Assembly: GCA_963971405.1 (NCBI GenBank)
Contig: OZ020485.1
Coordinates: forward strand, 36,537,921-36,601,920
DNA length: 64,000 nucleotides
Direction of reading: 5' to 3'
Source: Psococerastis gibbosa
Taxonomy: Eukaryota; Arthropoda; Insecta; Psocodea; Psocidae
Under the pieces are notes generated by a model. That model ran no database searches. It was not told the DNA's origin and was given only the letters and a program-made list of their open reading frames with translations. The position numbers and the translations under genes were made by a program. Below, piece after piece: positions 12,840 through 23,922 of the stretch; the stretch's first letter is position 1, and the number at the start of each line of letters is the position of its first letter.

Positions 12840-13980
12840 TTGTTGTTAACTTCTTATGAGAGGATCTTGAAATCTGGATTTTTATCTTTTTTGAGTGACG
12901 CAAACAGTGGGTAAACTACTCCATGGAATTTGGTCCAATTCGGCACGAAGGCTCATAAAAATCATGTCCTTCGTGTCTGTTTTTGGCTAACTGAATTTTG
13001 AGGGATTTTGCCCGGTCGGCTTCACGCCAACTTCTCAAAATCTTCAAGAAATCGACAAGTAATCTTCCGCTGCACCAATGGCTACAATGGAAAAGACGTC
13101 AGCAAATCGCGACTGCGAGAACCGTCCGTATGTACCCGGCCATACTATTTTGGACATATGAGTTAGTTGAACAGTTTTTAACCACGAGTAAGCTAGGAAT
13201 GTGCAGATTGTATGGCGCTTGACATCTGTTGCCCACTTGCCATTTTTTATTAATCGTAATATCATGATAACCTTCATTGTTCTACTACAATACGGTGTAT
13301 TGTATGTAAAATTTGTTCAAATAAAGATCCCTAACTTTAGAAAGAATCAGTTTCGGAGGGTTTCAATTATTAACAATTCAAACAGTACGCAGGTTTGATA
13401 AATAATGGCTGAGCATATAAAAAATTGGAACTGCCTCTAAAGTTTTGACTGAAAATAATAACTCGTTTATATAAATGTGAAAAGCGTTGTAAATGAAAGG
13501 GAATTTTACAATTACAACTCGTGTCGCATTGTCCTCACTCTGTGCTGCCAATGTTACTCCAGGCTCCACATCAGAACATTTTTCGAAACACAAAAAATTC
13601 GAAAAGGATGGGAACGCCCTGGAACGTGATTTTACATTCATGAAACGCAAATTGAATCTCATTCAAGTATTAGGTATACAGAATTCTGAATTAACTGACC
13701 GTGGTCATCGCTAAATGTTCCCTAGGCATGGCCATTGTTTAGGAAAAGGGGATGAAAAAAAGATAAAACCCCACGAGAATCAGCAGTACTGTATACATAA
13801 AATCTGTCTAGTTATAGTACACTGTATATGTATCCGGATGAATTATCTTTTTTTTTTGGAGGAAGGGGGGATTTGTAAAAATTGACTATATAGTAAGGCA
13901 GTACTTAGTTGCTTTTAAATACAGTAGGCACGGTCGTATTGCGATGCTCACGAGTCAAGGCTCACCTGCTTGAGTGACTC
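12840..13980. other. non-coding stretch, nothing assigned
   Basis: No supported gene. Short overlapping frames at 13.0-13.7 kb on both strands carry no recognisable domain. Confidence 0.5.
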
Positions 13981-13984
13981 AGAC

Positions 13985-14055
13985 CCGGTAAGGAGTACTA
14001 CAAGGCACCCCTATGCTATGGTACATGAAGGTGTACCGTACTAGTACTTTCCTAG
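13985..14055. repeat. short hairpin, family F, degenerate copy
   Basis: CGGTAAGGAGTACTACAAGG followed by CACCCCT is a near match to the left arm of the hairpin at 25475-25566. It pairs imperfectly with GGTGTACCGTACTAGTACTT downstream. The recurrence shows that the 25.5-kb hairpin belongs to a dispersed family. Confidence 0.45.
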
Positions 14056-14220
14056 CGTTGGTGGGACCGGGCCTTAAATGCCAATGAGCTCAGTAAAACT
14101 TTAAAAGTATTCTGTCTTCGTTCTATAAGGAAAGAAACACAGTCAGATATCGTATGAAGGACCTCCCAATTCGTCTCTACCAGTAAATAAAAATGTCAGA
14201 AAGAAATGGGGGCATCTTAA

Positions 14221-14432
14221 TTAAATAAATAAGGACTTTTTGTTCTATTACTAAGCCAACCTAGCGGAGTTAGGGCTATAAAGCCCTCTCTTACACTCAA
14301 CTAGGAAGGCCCGGGACCGCCTGCTTTACATGCCCTCCGAAGCATGGCCAGAAAATGTAGCAAGTGTAGGACTCGAACCAACAACCTTTCGGGTGAAAGT
14401 TGGAGTCCGTACCACTACTCTACATGTCCTGA
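14221..14432 (-). repeat. tRNA-derived SINE, family A, copy 1
   Basis: Read on the minus strand from 14432, the head GACATGTAGAGTAGTGGTA resembles an A box. About 35 nt later GGTTCGAGTCC is an excellent RNA polymerase III B box. The body contains CCCGGGCC and AGAGAGGGC, and the 3' tail ends AAAAAGTCCTTATTTATTTA. Near-identical copies lie at 24.3 and 37.4 kb, so this is an interspersed SINE and not a functional tRNA gene. Confidence 0.85.
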
Positions 14433-14758
14433 CGAGGAGATGACCCAAGTGATGGTTGTCAGTAAGAGATCAGAGAAAATCTTAATATTGTTCTGGATGG
14501 TGCGCCTGTAGTACAATGAAAACAATACCGGTACCTCGGATGCATTGTAAACAGTGAGTGTAAGGGGAGTCAGGAAATTCGCAGAATTGAACAAGCTCGA
14601 AATGTTTTTATCCATCGAGTATCCGATATATCCGCGTTGATGCCCTTTCTACATCTAATATAAAATACAGAAGCTTTGTAGTTTTGTATACACCATTCGA
14701 ACAAAACAGTCCTACGTGTTTTCATGTTAAGAACATAGTAACATACTTCAACCCTGTG

Positions 14759-14972
14759 ATGAGAAACGAAAAATATCGCCTTCAACATGTAAAAATCCAA
14801 GGGGAGATAGAAGGACTGAGGGCTCCGGGCAGAAGAAGAACGTCCTGGTTGAAAACCTGAGGAGGTGGTTTGGCAGAGCACGAATTCCCTTTTCTTGGTT
14901 CAAATTACCATGATGATGGTCAATTTTCGATAGAAGAAGAATTTAAAGAAAAAGAAGAAGAAACATTTTAAT
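14759..14972 (+). pseudogene. 5'-truncated LINE 3' end (family L), copy a
   Basis: Translates as MRNEKYRLQHVKIQGEIEGL, then RAPGRRRTSWLKT and a stop. This is the C-terminal signature (NEKYRLL, QGKIEG, GRRRTSWLKNLR) of an insect endonuclease-reverse transcriptase. The 3' end is rich in AAGAAG, a microsatellite-like tail shared with copies at 18.0, 33.8, 46.5 and 52.9 kb. A frame break after SWLKT makes this copy non-functional. The RTE-like or other clade is not resolved. Confidence 0.72.
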
Positions 14973-14974
14973 TT

Positions 14975-15618
14975 TCAGATTTTCAGCCTGAGAATACCAT
15001 CTGGACACTTCCGTCTTACCGGATAATAACGAAGTATCAAAGGCGAGAGCGAGCAACCTATCAACATGAACATGCCCATACATGATTGCACATTACATGA
15101 TTTCCACCGCGATCAATAGAAGGGAGCTGACACAACGCACTAAGGTGGATTCTGCAACTCCCCTCCCCCCCCCCCATTCAAATTCCAGAGCACTGTTGTT
15201 ATTTCAACACTCTCTCCATAATCCCGTCCCGTGCACTTTCTTTTCTATTTTCATTTTCTGATTTGATTCCATCCTAAGCTCCCCCGCTCTTTTCACTGAA
15301 TCCAGCACCATTATCAATGACAATGATAAACTTTCCAAGTTTTTCAGAAAAAAAAAAATAATTAAGAAACTTTTCTTGAAGCACGTTTTCTTATTTGGAC
15401 GTCTCCGTGCTCCCTGTCGAACCCCTGTCTCGTCTTGTAATTTATCCTATAAAAAAATCAATACCTATAGGTTTTCACGACTACTTACTGCGGCTGGTGC
15501 ATGTTCCTGTTTATACTTTCTACGCAAATTGGCAAAGCTATTTCCCCTCATCGCTTGAAAATTCAAATTTCCTACAATAATAACACATTAACCAACGACT
15601 CTAACCTTATTAGCCCAT
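14975..15618. other. non-coding stretch, nothing assigned
   Basis: Includes a C run near 15160 and short frames at 15.4 kb without recognisable motifs. Confidence 0.5.
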
Positions 15619-15621
15619 ATA

Positions 15622-15841
15622 CAGTGGCGGAGAAAAACTTAAGGACACCAAATGTTTTCTTGTAATTTCCATATTTGCCCTATATAATGAGATCTGAATG
15701 GCATGGTAGTTGGATAGTTGATTGCCCTCTAAGAGCTGTATAGCTCGATACTATTTTGGTTCTTGATCAATTCACCTCTTTGCAGATTTGAATTTTTTTG
15801 GAAAATGCAAGGGGAGAAAAACATAAGGACGCGAGCATTTA
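15622..15841 (+). repeat. left terminal inverted repeat of Tc1-like element
   Basis: Pairs with 16976-17193. It contains two direct-repeat transposase-binding-like motifs, one at the tip and one about 185 bp inside. Conservation between the arms, including CTAAGAGCTGTATAG and GATCAATTCACCTCTTTGCA, is high over the whole length, implying a moderately young insertion. Confidence 0.9.
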
Positions 15842-15931
15842 TGTTGATATTTTGAACCAAAAAACAGTGATTTTTAGTTCTTTCTCTTTAATTTGAATAA
15901 GTAGGAGTCTGTTGTTGCTGAATGAAGAAAA

Positions 15932-16905
15932 ATGTCCAAAGGGAAAAATTGCAAGGCTGAGGAGAAGAAGGTGGTCCATAAACTTCGGGAACGAGGGCAT
16001 TCTAGAAGAAAAATAGCGGAGATGATTGGAAGGTCAAGAACCATGGTCGAACAGGCTATCAAAGCTCCCCGTCCTATGAAAAAAAAAAAAACAACGCAGC
16101 ATTTCGACAATTTGCTGGTCCATAAGAGCAAAATTTCAGCATTCAGTACCACCGCCGACCTTAAAAAGGAAATGAATCCACCCATTTGTACTCGAATAGT
16201 TCGACAGGGGCTGAGAGATGCCCAACTCCATGGTCAGTTACCGAGAAAAGTTCTGCTTTTGCCAAAAAAAAAGAACATTTTTAAAGACCGTTTAAAGCAT
16301 GCTTCAGAAAACCTCAATCGTGCAAATTGGAAAAACATTTTTTTCAGCGATGAAACAAAAGTCAACTACTTCGGTTCCGATGAGAAACAGTGTGTGACAA
16401 GCCCTCCCCATGCCGCATTTAATACCAAGTATACAAAGAAGACCGTAAAGTTTGGTGGCGGTAACATTATGGTGTGGGGCTGTTTGTCCTACAACGGCGT
16501 AGACCTGATATTCCGTAAAAACGAAATCATCACGACAAAGATATACTGGGAGATTTTGCAATATGTAATGCTCCTTTTGCGAAAGACGACATGCCAATTT
16601 AATGGGTGTTCCAACAGGAGAAAGACCCGAAGCATTCACCAAAGATTACAAACCAGTGGTTCGCGGAGAACAATGTGTCTGCCATGCCGTGGCCTGCTCA
16701 GTCGCCCGACCTGAACCACATTGAAAATCTTCGGAGCCACTTAAAAAATCAACTACCAAAGGCGCTGCATAAAAACAAGGACCTTCTATGAGAGGAGGCG
16801 AAGAAGACATGGCACTCGATACCTATTTCAATTTGCCGCAAGTTGTTCGACTCTATGCAAACTAGGTGCAAGACAATCCGGCGAAACAATGGCCATAGCA
16901 CATAG
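15932..16905 (+). pseudogene. Tc1-like transposase pseudogene
   Basis: Start chosen at the ATG of MSKGKNCKAEEKK. An N-terminal helix-turn-helix (RRKIAEMIGRSRTMVEQAI) corresponds to the first DNA-binding subdomain. The catalytic core begins near WKNIFFSDETKVN, whose D is the first acidic residue. Translation then shifts frame near 16571-16575: frame 2 reads YVMLLL where the other frame continues APFAKDDMP, consistent with loss of one base. In the restored frame there is a TAA at 16600-16602 just before WVFQQEKDPKH, and a TGA at 16789-16791. The frame then runs EEAKKTWHSIP to a natural TAG at 16903-16905. The family motif QQDND reads QQEKD, so the second catalytic Asp is Glu. The third site, SPDLNHIEN, keeps its Glu with DD34E spacing. 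One frameshift, two stops and a catalytic substitution make it inactive. Confidence 0.92.
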
Positions 16906-16975
16906 TATTGACGTTTTAGTTGAATTATAGTGTTATTTTCACAATAAAACTCGCTATCCAGTAGAAAATGAACCT

Positions 16976-17193
16976 TAAATGCTCACGTCCTTATGTTTTT
17001 CTCCCCTTGCGTTTTTTAAAAACATTAATATCTGCAAAGAGGTGAATTGATCAAGAACCAAAATAGTATCGATCTATACAGCTCTTAGAGGGCAATCAAC
17101 TATCCAACTACCATGCCATTCAGGTCTCATTAGATAAGGCAAATATGAAAATTACAAGAAAAAATTTGGTGTCCTTAAGTTTTTCTCCGCCAC
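16976..17193 (-). repeat. right terminal inverted repeat of Tc1-like element
   Basis: Inverse of 15622-15841. The inner direct repeat is at about 16985-17005 (CGTCCTTATGTTTTTCTCCC) and the outer one at the tip. The outermost bases differ from the left end and merge into a short hexamer repeat. Confidence 0.9.
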
Positions 17194-17210
17194 AGGTACA
17201 GGTACAGGTA
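17192..17210. repeat. ACAGGT hexamer microsatellite
   Basis: About three units of ACAGGT directly abut and overlap the right tip of the Tc1-like element. It probably arose by slippage at the insertion junction. Confidence 0.7.
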
Positions 17211-17605
17211 TGAAACCCATTTAATTTCGTCAAAAATAAAAAAAATAGGGGGATTTTAAGAAGGGAACATGCCAAAAATGTAGTCAAATAGTGAAAAATT
17301 AAATAAAAATCCCGCTATCCCCCCTATTTCACACTCGGAACAATATTCGATCCAGTAAATATGTGTCTCAGAATAATTGGAAAGTACAATATCTAAATAT
17401 ATATATTTCGACTGTCCGTGTGTATGTTCTGGGCCTCCTCTCAAACGACTGGACTGATTATGATGAATATTGTTGTGTGTGTTCAAGGAGATTCGACGAT
17501 GGTTTGGATTAACACTTTCGTCCACTGGAGAATGTTTTTATAATTTCATTTTGGAATATTTTGCATTGGTGCGTGTACATGGCTGCTGGTACTGCCGACA
17601 TCACC

Positions 17606-17745
17606 GACATCTAGCGGCAGACTGCGCTACATTTAATTTTAGTTTATCCCGACAGTTGGCGCTATCATCGCCAACCGACATCAACTGACATATAGCAGCA
17701 GACTGCGCTACCATTAATTTTCGTTTATCCCGACAGTTGGTGCTG
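17606..17745. repeat. two-unit tandem duplication, about 78-bp period
   Basis: CGACATCTAGCGGCAGACTG, then CGCTAC, TTTATCCCGACAGTTGG and CGCT at 17606-17664 recur with small changes at 17684-17744 (GACATATAGCAGCAGACTGC). The block is CpG-richer than its surroundings and is followed by a GC-rich stretch to about 17860. Such short motif duplications occur in 5' regions of some insect retroelements, but no downstream frame confirms that here. Confidence 0.65.
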
Positions 17746-17949
17746 CGTGTGTGTCGTGTATGACCACAATTAATTTACATGAGCAGTGACCGCGAAGCCG
17801 AAGGCCGATCTACCGCCCGCGGCAGGCGCAAGTGGTGGAGGCAGCGTCGGGAACCGCTTGTAATACCTAAATTCAGAAGCAAATCGTATACTTCAACATA
17901 AACATTCCAAGTATTTCTTCGATCGAAAACATTCTGGATCGAATAAATA

Positions 17950-18165
17950 TTATAGTGGGTAATCAGAGCCATATGATCAGGAACGAAAAGTATGGCCCTC
18001 TGCATATAATAATCCAAGGGAAGATAGAAGAACAGGGGGCTCCCGGCAAAAAGCAGTTGGTTTGGCAGGAGCACGACCTTTTTCAGAGCAGTAGACCCCA
18101 AGGTCCAAATCGCCATGATGATGGCCAATCTTTGGTGGAAGAGGCATTTAAAGAGCAAGAAGAAT
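17950..18165 (+). pseudogene. 5'-truncated LINE 3' end (family L), copy b
   Basis: Translates through MIRNEKYGPLHIIIQGKIEE and GAPGKKQLVWQEHDLFQSS, ending EEAFKEQEE. It aligns with copy a but has lost the segment encoding RTSWLKNLR between APGKK and the Q-rich end, so it carries an internal deletion. The tail is an AAGAAGAA-like stretch. Confidence 0.68.
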
Positions 18166-18735
18166 CGGGGCCTATGGTGCACCATATAACACGGAACAAG
18201 CTCGAAATAATTTATGGGGCACGGTGGGAGCTTACAGCCATGTTTGTCGAATTCAACATTATTGGCAAAGTGAGGAATATTGGCAAAAGCTTACACAGGA
18301 GAAGTTGTACGAGTGAACTACTTCTATAACATTATATAGGGGGCATATTATACTACACTGTATATTACAGTAGAATTCGTTTATAAATACTGCAATCAAT
18401 TACATGCTAGATGCGAAATTGAATTTTAAATGCGTTCTCAACATAGCCTAGTCTAGTTCAAACATCACGCCAGTTGGAACGTAGACTGGAATTTTCTAAT
18501 ATTTTACATTACACGGGCCATAAAATTATATTAGGTGGGTAAGAAGGAGAAGTCAGAAAAGGAAAAGCTGAAAGGAGGATCCCCTGCTTTTGACAAACTT
18601 CTTTTTGTAATAATTACATTACTTTTTCAAGAGTAAGAGCAATTTTAATTCGGGAACATTCGCCACAATGGGCGATGGAAAAGGAACCAGACTTATTTAC
18701 TATTGACACTTTCAGACGACTGTTGTAAAATAGGG

Positions 18736-19061
18736 TCCATAAAGTAGCCACTCATTGCTAAAAATTACTTCGTACCGTTTTACGTAATAAATTCAAAAAC
18801 ACACAACCGGTTTCGGCTCACGCCATCGTCAAGTGCAAATGATAAACAGACAAAACAAAACGGTATGCAAGCTACAACAAAACAAAACGCATTGTCAATG
18901 TTTTGTCTGTTTTTCAATTGCACTTGACGAAGGCGTGAGCGGAAACCGGTTGTGTTTTTGAATTTATTACGTAAAACTGTACGAAGTAATTTTTAACAAT
19001 GAGTGACAGCAAGTTTTACAAAGTTACTAAGGAGACTATTATGCTTATCCATAAAGTAGCC
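18736..19061. mobile_element. foldback element with 14-bp target duplication
   Basis: TCCATAAAGTAGCC occurs perfectly at 18736-18749 and 19048-19061. Between the copies, 18749-19005 is an inverted repeat with arms of about 107 bp: CACTCATTGCTAAAAATTAC, CGTAATAAATTCAAAAACAC, ACCGGTTTCGGCTCACGCC and ACAGACAAAAC on the left, and the inverse on the right. The loop is about 44 bp. A stretch of about 40 bp without inverted symmetry precedes the right duplication. The long target duplication suggests retrotransposon-type integration of a palindromic element. Confidence 0.8.
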
Positions 19062-19289
19062 CATTCAGGCATTCAAGATTCTTTTTCACTGACATAACGC
19101 GCTCATCTTCAATTTCGGTGCTGTTAAAGGATTGATTGTCCGATTCGTCGCCAGATTGTAACTGGGCATTGGATTGCTTAATATTTCTAGCTTTATAATA
19201 ATTTCGTAAGATACTCCGAAAGGTGTATGGACCAGTGAAAAATCAGGGAGAGAGGGAGGGACAGAGAGAGTGGCGTGGAAATGACGAGC

Positions 19290-19600
19290 TGTACGATGTA
19301 TGTATGAATGTACCGAGAACCTCTGATAGTAGCCGAAATCAAGAGAGCCCGCATCAGGTGGCTAGGGCACGTGCAACGAATGTCAGATAAGAGCAGCCCT
19401 ACACAAGGTGCCCCAAGGTAGAAGAGGTGAGGGACAGCCACGGATGCGATAGCTGGACGACATCGAGGTGGACCTGGCGACCCTTGTCGTCGATGACTGT
19501 CGAAGAAGAGCGTAGGACTGCGCAGGTTGATGCGATGTGACAGAGCAGGCCAAGACCCTTCACGGGCCGTAGCGCCAAGGAGTAAGTAATAATATCGCAT
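19290..19600 (+). pseudogene. non-LTR retrotransposon polymerase C-terminal remnant
   Basis: Reads VAEIKRARIRWLGHVQRMSD. After frame breaks, QPRM and then LDDIEVDLATLVVDDCRRR follow, and later TEQAKTLHGP. The IRWLGHVxRM motif and the downstream D-x-W/L-D-D-I-x-x-D-L pattern are hallmarks of the end of LINE endonuclease-reverse transcriptases. Several stops and shifts make it a fossil. It is a different lineage from family L. Confidence 0.7.
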
Positions 19601-19604
19601 CACA

Positions 19605-20026
19605 TTTCAAAATTAATGTCTTTGCTATTGCACCATGCATTGTGAACGAAAATACGGGTCCAGCGCTAGACTGATTAAGTTGCTGGGTAAATCAGGATTA
19701 TAATGTACTGTATACGCCCCATGAAAAGCGTAAATATGCTGCTTTCAAGTAGCTTGGTGCCTTTCAATCTATTGGTAAAGGTTAATGACAATGGTGTAAT
19801 ACCATTTAACAAAATGTTAGTTGGTCTTACATTGACTGCTGTGTTTATAGTAATAAGAGACATGGGCCTCATAGTCATCGAACAATTAGGGCGGAGGGTA
19901 TGAGCAATGAGTCAATCGTCCAGAAACCATCATTCCATATCAGGACTAAATCATCAGTCACTCTCAGGACTTACGATGATGGGAGTAGTCCATTTCCGAA
20001 ACGTCGCCCCCTTCCTCTGACAATGG
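19605..20026. other. non-coding stretch, nothing assigned
   Basis: Short frames only; no motif seen. Confidence 0.5.
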
Positions 20027-20298
20027 GCTCCACCCAGGCGCGGATCTACGGGGGGGGGGGGCTCCTAAAAATGCGTAAAACCCCACTATTTCAGTCCTAT
20101 TTTTCACAAATTTTCTCCCGGGGGAGAACCCCGGGCCCCCCTTGTACTCGATTGTATTAATTACTTATAATATAGAACCCTTGTTGCTCTGAAAATACGT
20201 AAAACCCCAATATTTCCGCCATATTTTTCAAAAACATTTCGTAATATTAATCTTAGCCCCCTCCTTGGTCTCATTCTAAATCCGCGCCTGGCTCCACC
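20027..20298. mobile_element. hAT-like MITE, 256 bp, 8-bp TSD GCTCCACC
   Basis: The element at 20035-20290 begins CAGGCGCGGATCTACGG and ends AAATCCGCGCCTG (inverse of the start). Perfect GCTCCACC copies flank it at 20027-20034 and 20291-20298. A G run sits just inside the left end. There is no coding capacity. Eight-base duplications with CA-starting ends fit the hAT superfamily. Confidence 0.88.
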
Positions 20299-20299
20299 C

Positions 20300-21820
20300 T
20301 AATTATTGATCGATGTAACAGCAAAGGCTTTCACGGCCGGAGTCGAATGAAGAACCAGTAGAGTCCGGGCTGATGGGCCGTGGTCGAAATGAAAGAGAAC
20401 TCTTCATTATTGTTCGATGACTAAGAGGCCCATGCCCACATGGAAAATAAAGACCATTTTCTTTCTTTCTAATGACTATTAACACAGCAGGCAATAAAAG
20501 TCCAACTAACCCTTTATTAATTACGAAATTTTAATGATGCATTACATAACTGAACATTCAGTTTGACCCCTTCTTTCCCCCACTTCTACATCAGGAAGCA
20601 AACAGCAATCACAAGTTGGAGGGTCATTTTTCCAATAGTACTGTGATCACGTTTTTGGCCATATCCGGGAATTCTCCCCGATTTTCCAATGTGTATAGGG
20701 TTGAGTCACAATACGAGAAAAACTCCCTGACGGAACAGCCATCGGTTTTTTCCATTAGAGTACTGTGCCCTGATCTCCTCCCCCCCCCCCCTACTGTTTT
20801 ATAGTCCAGCGTTTTATTCTCTATACCTCTATACTCTTTATTTACAATGTCCTTATGGTTTTTCTTCATTTAAGAAACATTGACATTTTTATTTTCACTA
20901 GAATCTCTCACAGCATACAATATTGGTTGGGGATAAAGACTGAAAGACATGGCAGAACAGATTAGGTTTTAGTTAGGCTAGGTGCAGAGCTCCTCCTCTT
21001 GCCACTGCATAGGCTTAATTTTGTGTTAATTTCAATGATTTATTGTACTATTATAGCTGTAGTAATGAACTCCTTTTATATAGACTTCTCAACAAAATAA
21101 CGATCTTCCATTCATTGCAGTAAAGTTAGTGCATATTGTATAGGTACATACTGTTTATGGCGACAGCGGCATCAGTAATTCAAATTTCTCGCTTGTTTAC
21201 AATTTAATATCAATTTTATTATTAAAAATAGGTAAAGCAATAGGATTTAATAAAATAAGTTATCCCATGTAATAGAATGAATTAATAAAAGGGAAATTAG
21301 TTCTTTGACAAGAAATGAAGAAGTTTTGCCACGGCAATAAATATTATTAAGGGTAACCTCTGCGCCGAGCCCCACCAAAATTTATTGGCAAATCATAAAT
21401 AAAATAAATTCATAAAGTTGTTGCCGGGAACGCAGAAACCTGAGTCACGGGACCCGGCGTGCTGTATATCCGTGAACACATAAATCACAAAACTGTGTGA
21501 AATTGTGTTGTCACCACAAATCAAATCCTGCGGCTTTGTGCCACTGTAGATTGAAAGCCCAAGTAATTTTCTCTGGATCTCTTTGGGGAAAGGGGAAAAA
21601 TGACTGTTTTGAGTGTCCTGCCCAAGAGCCAGAAGCACACGGAGAGATGAAGCCACATCTCAATCGGTCGGCTTAGCTTTGAGCACCTAATCAACAGTGA
21701 AAGTCGAGGGTACATCTATGGAACACAATCCAATTGATTTTTGCTTTAAGCATTCGTATATTCTATTTCAGGCTACTACCCGTTTTTATAAAGTAATTAA
21801 CAACATTAAAAGTCTTCTTT
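20300..21820. other. non-coding stretch, nothing assigned
   Basis: AT-rich, with a C run near 20777. The frames at 20.6-20.9 and 21.4-21.7 kb show no recognisable domains. Confidence 0.5.
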
Positions 21821-21824
21821 TTCT

Positions 21825-22268
21825 TCAGCCAAAGCCTGTCCAAGGCTGGAAGGCCATTTGACGCCGTGCCGCGTAGCGGAGCTGGGCCAATCCCTCCTGT
21901 GTCTCAGTTCGGTTTTCTACCTCAATGCCAGTGCAGCTGAATAGGTGGTCGGCATTCCCCTCCCCTTGGAAGCAAAGGGGGCATTCGGATGACTCAGCGA
22001 TACTTATTCTGTGGAGGAGGCTCTGGAGATAGTCATGTATTGTGGCCATTCGGAACGCTGCCACAGCGATGTCCAGGCGCAAGTTGCTGGGGATGGTTTT
22101 TGCTTGTAGCGGTTCCCATCGTTTGCAAACTGCTCTCACTTTCCAGGCATCTCTGGTCGCGTTTTTGGCATTTGCTTGCATTAGTCTGCAAGTGGTGGAG
22201 AAGGTGAGGGGATATAGAGGTTGCGGTAGTAGGCACATTAGAACTTGTAAATGGCTTCGATTCGACAA
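21825..22268 (-). pseudogene. LINE polymerase C-terminal fragment with CCHC-like motif
   Basis: One continuous frame ends SNLRLDIAVAAFRMATIHDY, HRISIAESSECPLCFQGEG, NADHLFSCTGIEVENRTE, then RQMAFQPWTGFG and a stop. The CPLC-x8-H-x4-C arrangement after an R-x-A-T/TGH-type helix is the C-terminal zinc-knuckle-like motif of jockey/I/R1-type LINEs (the C-P-L-C spaced before H-L-x-x-C). Everything upstream, including the catalytic YxDD region, is missing. The stop after GFG is probably the natural terminus. Confidence 0.72.
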
Positions 22269-22274
22269 AATTAG

Positions 22275-23740
22275 GATAAGCCTAATTCAGGTCAGAGTTA
22301 TGAAGAGTACCCCCACTACGCGTTTTTTGTACAAATTCGATTTTCCCAGGAAATATCGGTCGTAGAGCCGTCAATAACATAAAATAGCACAAATCCTCAT
22401 CTACATTTCGAAACATGACATGTGGCCTTCACCAACACCGATTGGCCATAATTCTTGAACTCCTTCCTCAGGACTGTCACATCAATCGTTATTTTTTTAC
22501 AAATAAAATTCAATAATTATTTATTGTGGCCAATAAAATATCAATAAAAAATAAAAATCTGTGTTAGAAAGATACCAAATATGAAAATGCTTCGACAAAT
22601 TTCTTCTGTACTGACATTTTTGACAACTTAACGATTGATATTTCATGAAATATTTGATGTAACATAGCACAAGACTTTCCCCCCTCCCATTGTATCTTTA
22701 TGAACAGATGACATTAAGAACATTTTATCCTTTTCTTGTCTGTCCAGGGATAAGGTGAGACTAGAAACAAAGAAGTACTACAGGCCTGACACTGGTAAAA
22801 CAGTACATGACTATTGTATGTGAGGTGAGCAAAGAGCGATCGGGAGGAAGCGAGCATTATCACAGATATTTTTTTTTTTATTACACCGGTAGCACCTAAA
22901 AATATCCCTTTAAGCTTTTGACTACTGTGGTACCATAGTCTCGCCATAAAAATTATTCTAATTTTCAACATCAATTTATAGTCTCTCGTTTATTTCAAGT
23001 GAAAAATGAATCCTTAAAGTTGAAAAGAAATTTAATTTGGAAAATCATTATTCCGATTCTTTGAGAGCACGTGAGAGAAAGGAAATGAAATTTTCAAGTT
23101 GAGCTCTACGTGTTCAATTCAACTCCTGCTACATTTTTTCTTCTGTAACAACTCGCTTTGCGTAAACTTTTACCTTTACTTTTAATAACAACTCTCTTCT
23201 TATAAAGCTCTTAGCGTTAGCAAGGCGAAATAAAGGGAACAGGTCAACCATTTAAGTGACCACAACTGAAAAAACGCTGTAATCGTCCAATACAGAAGTG
23301 GCCGGCAGATTATTTCGTGGATGCTGATCCATGCACCATGAACCACCCACGGATCATCCCAAAATCTGTTTTTATTTTTTTCAAATTTACTAGGCAACTT
23401 ATTAACCATTTATTCTAATCAAGTTGCAGAGAACTATTTCATGCACAGCAATTTAAGGCTTTTTCTGCCCTTTTCGTGCAGTGATTTTTTCTTTCAACTG
23501 ATCGAGTACAGATATTGATGGGATTTTTTCTTTACTCTATGTCTTCTCATCAATTATTGATGCACAAATGACGGGATATTGACAAGTGGAATAGCCGGCT
23601 TACATTGTATTATGATGTGTGAGTCTTCTACTACAAACTATACTATTTAAAGTAGAAAAATTAATAAAAAAAAAATTGCGGTTTGTTTATTTACATAGAA
23701 CGTAGTCTCTTTTTAAGATAAGAACGATACACATTGCCCA
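22275..23740. other. non-coding stretch, nothing assigned
   Basis: AT-rich, with only short frames and no recognised element ends. Confidence 0.5.
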
Positions 23741-23744
23741 AAGT

Positions 23745-23922
23745 GCGACTTCGATGGCAAGGTAGTAGCGTGCTTGAACTCGTGCGAATCTCTACACGCC
23801 ATGCAATCGGAGACGTGTCGTAACTCAACACGTTAACCGACTTACAGAGGCGACTGAAGATGTCAATTGGATACATTAATTAAATTGTTTGCATGCCATT
23901 AATTAACATTTAAAAAAAAAAT
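23745..23922 (+). repeat. SINE family B, copy 1
   Basis: Begins GCGACTTCGATGGCAAGGTA and contains CAATCGGAGACGTGTCGTAA, CAGAGGCGACTGAAGATGTC and GGATACATTAATTAAATTGT. It ends in an A-rich tail. The TGGCAAGGTAG head resembles a degenerate tRNA A box. Three related copies lie at 26.1, 36.2 and 52.6 kb in the same orientation. Confidence 0.65.

Larger units (their letters stand above)
15622..17195 (+). mobile_element. Tc1-like DNA transposon, near full length, inactive
   Basis: About 1.57 kb bounded by ~220-bp inverted repeats. The left end is TA followed by CAGTGGCGGAGAAAAACTTA; the right end is its near-perfect inverse, ending in CTCCGCCAC. Each terminal repeat holds an outer and an inner copy of the motif GGAGAAAAACWTAAGGAC (left: 15628-15645 and about 15813-15830), which is the IR/DR arrangement known from Tc1-family elements such as Sleeping Beauty. 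A single transposase gene lies between. The last bases at the right (AGG instead of TG) have been altered by an ACAGGT hexamer repeat, and the TA follows one base later. Transposase lesions make the element dead. Confidence 0.93.
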
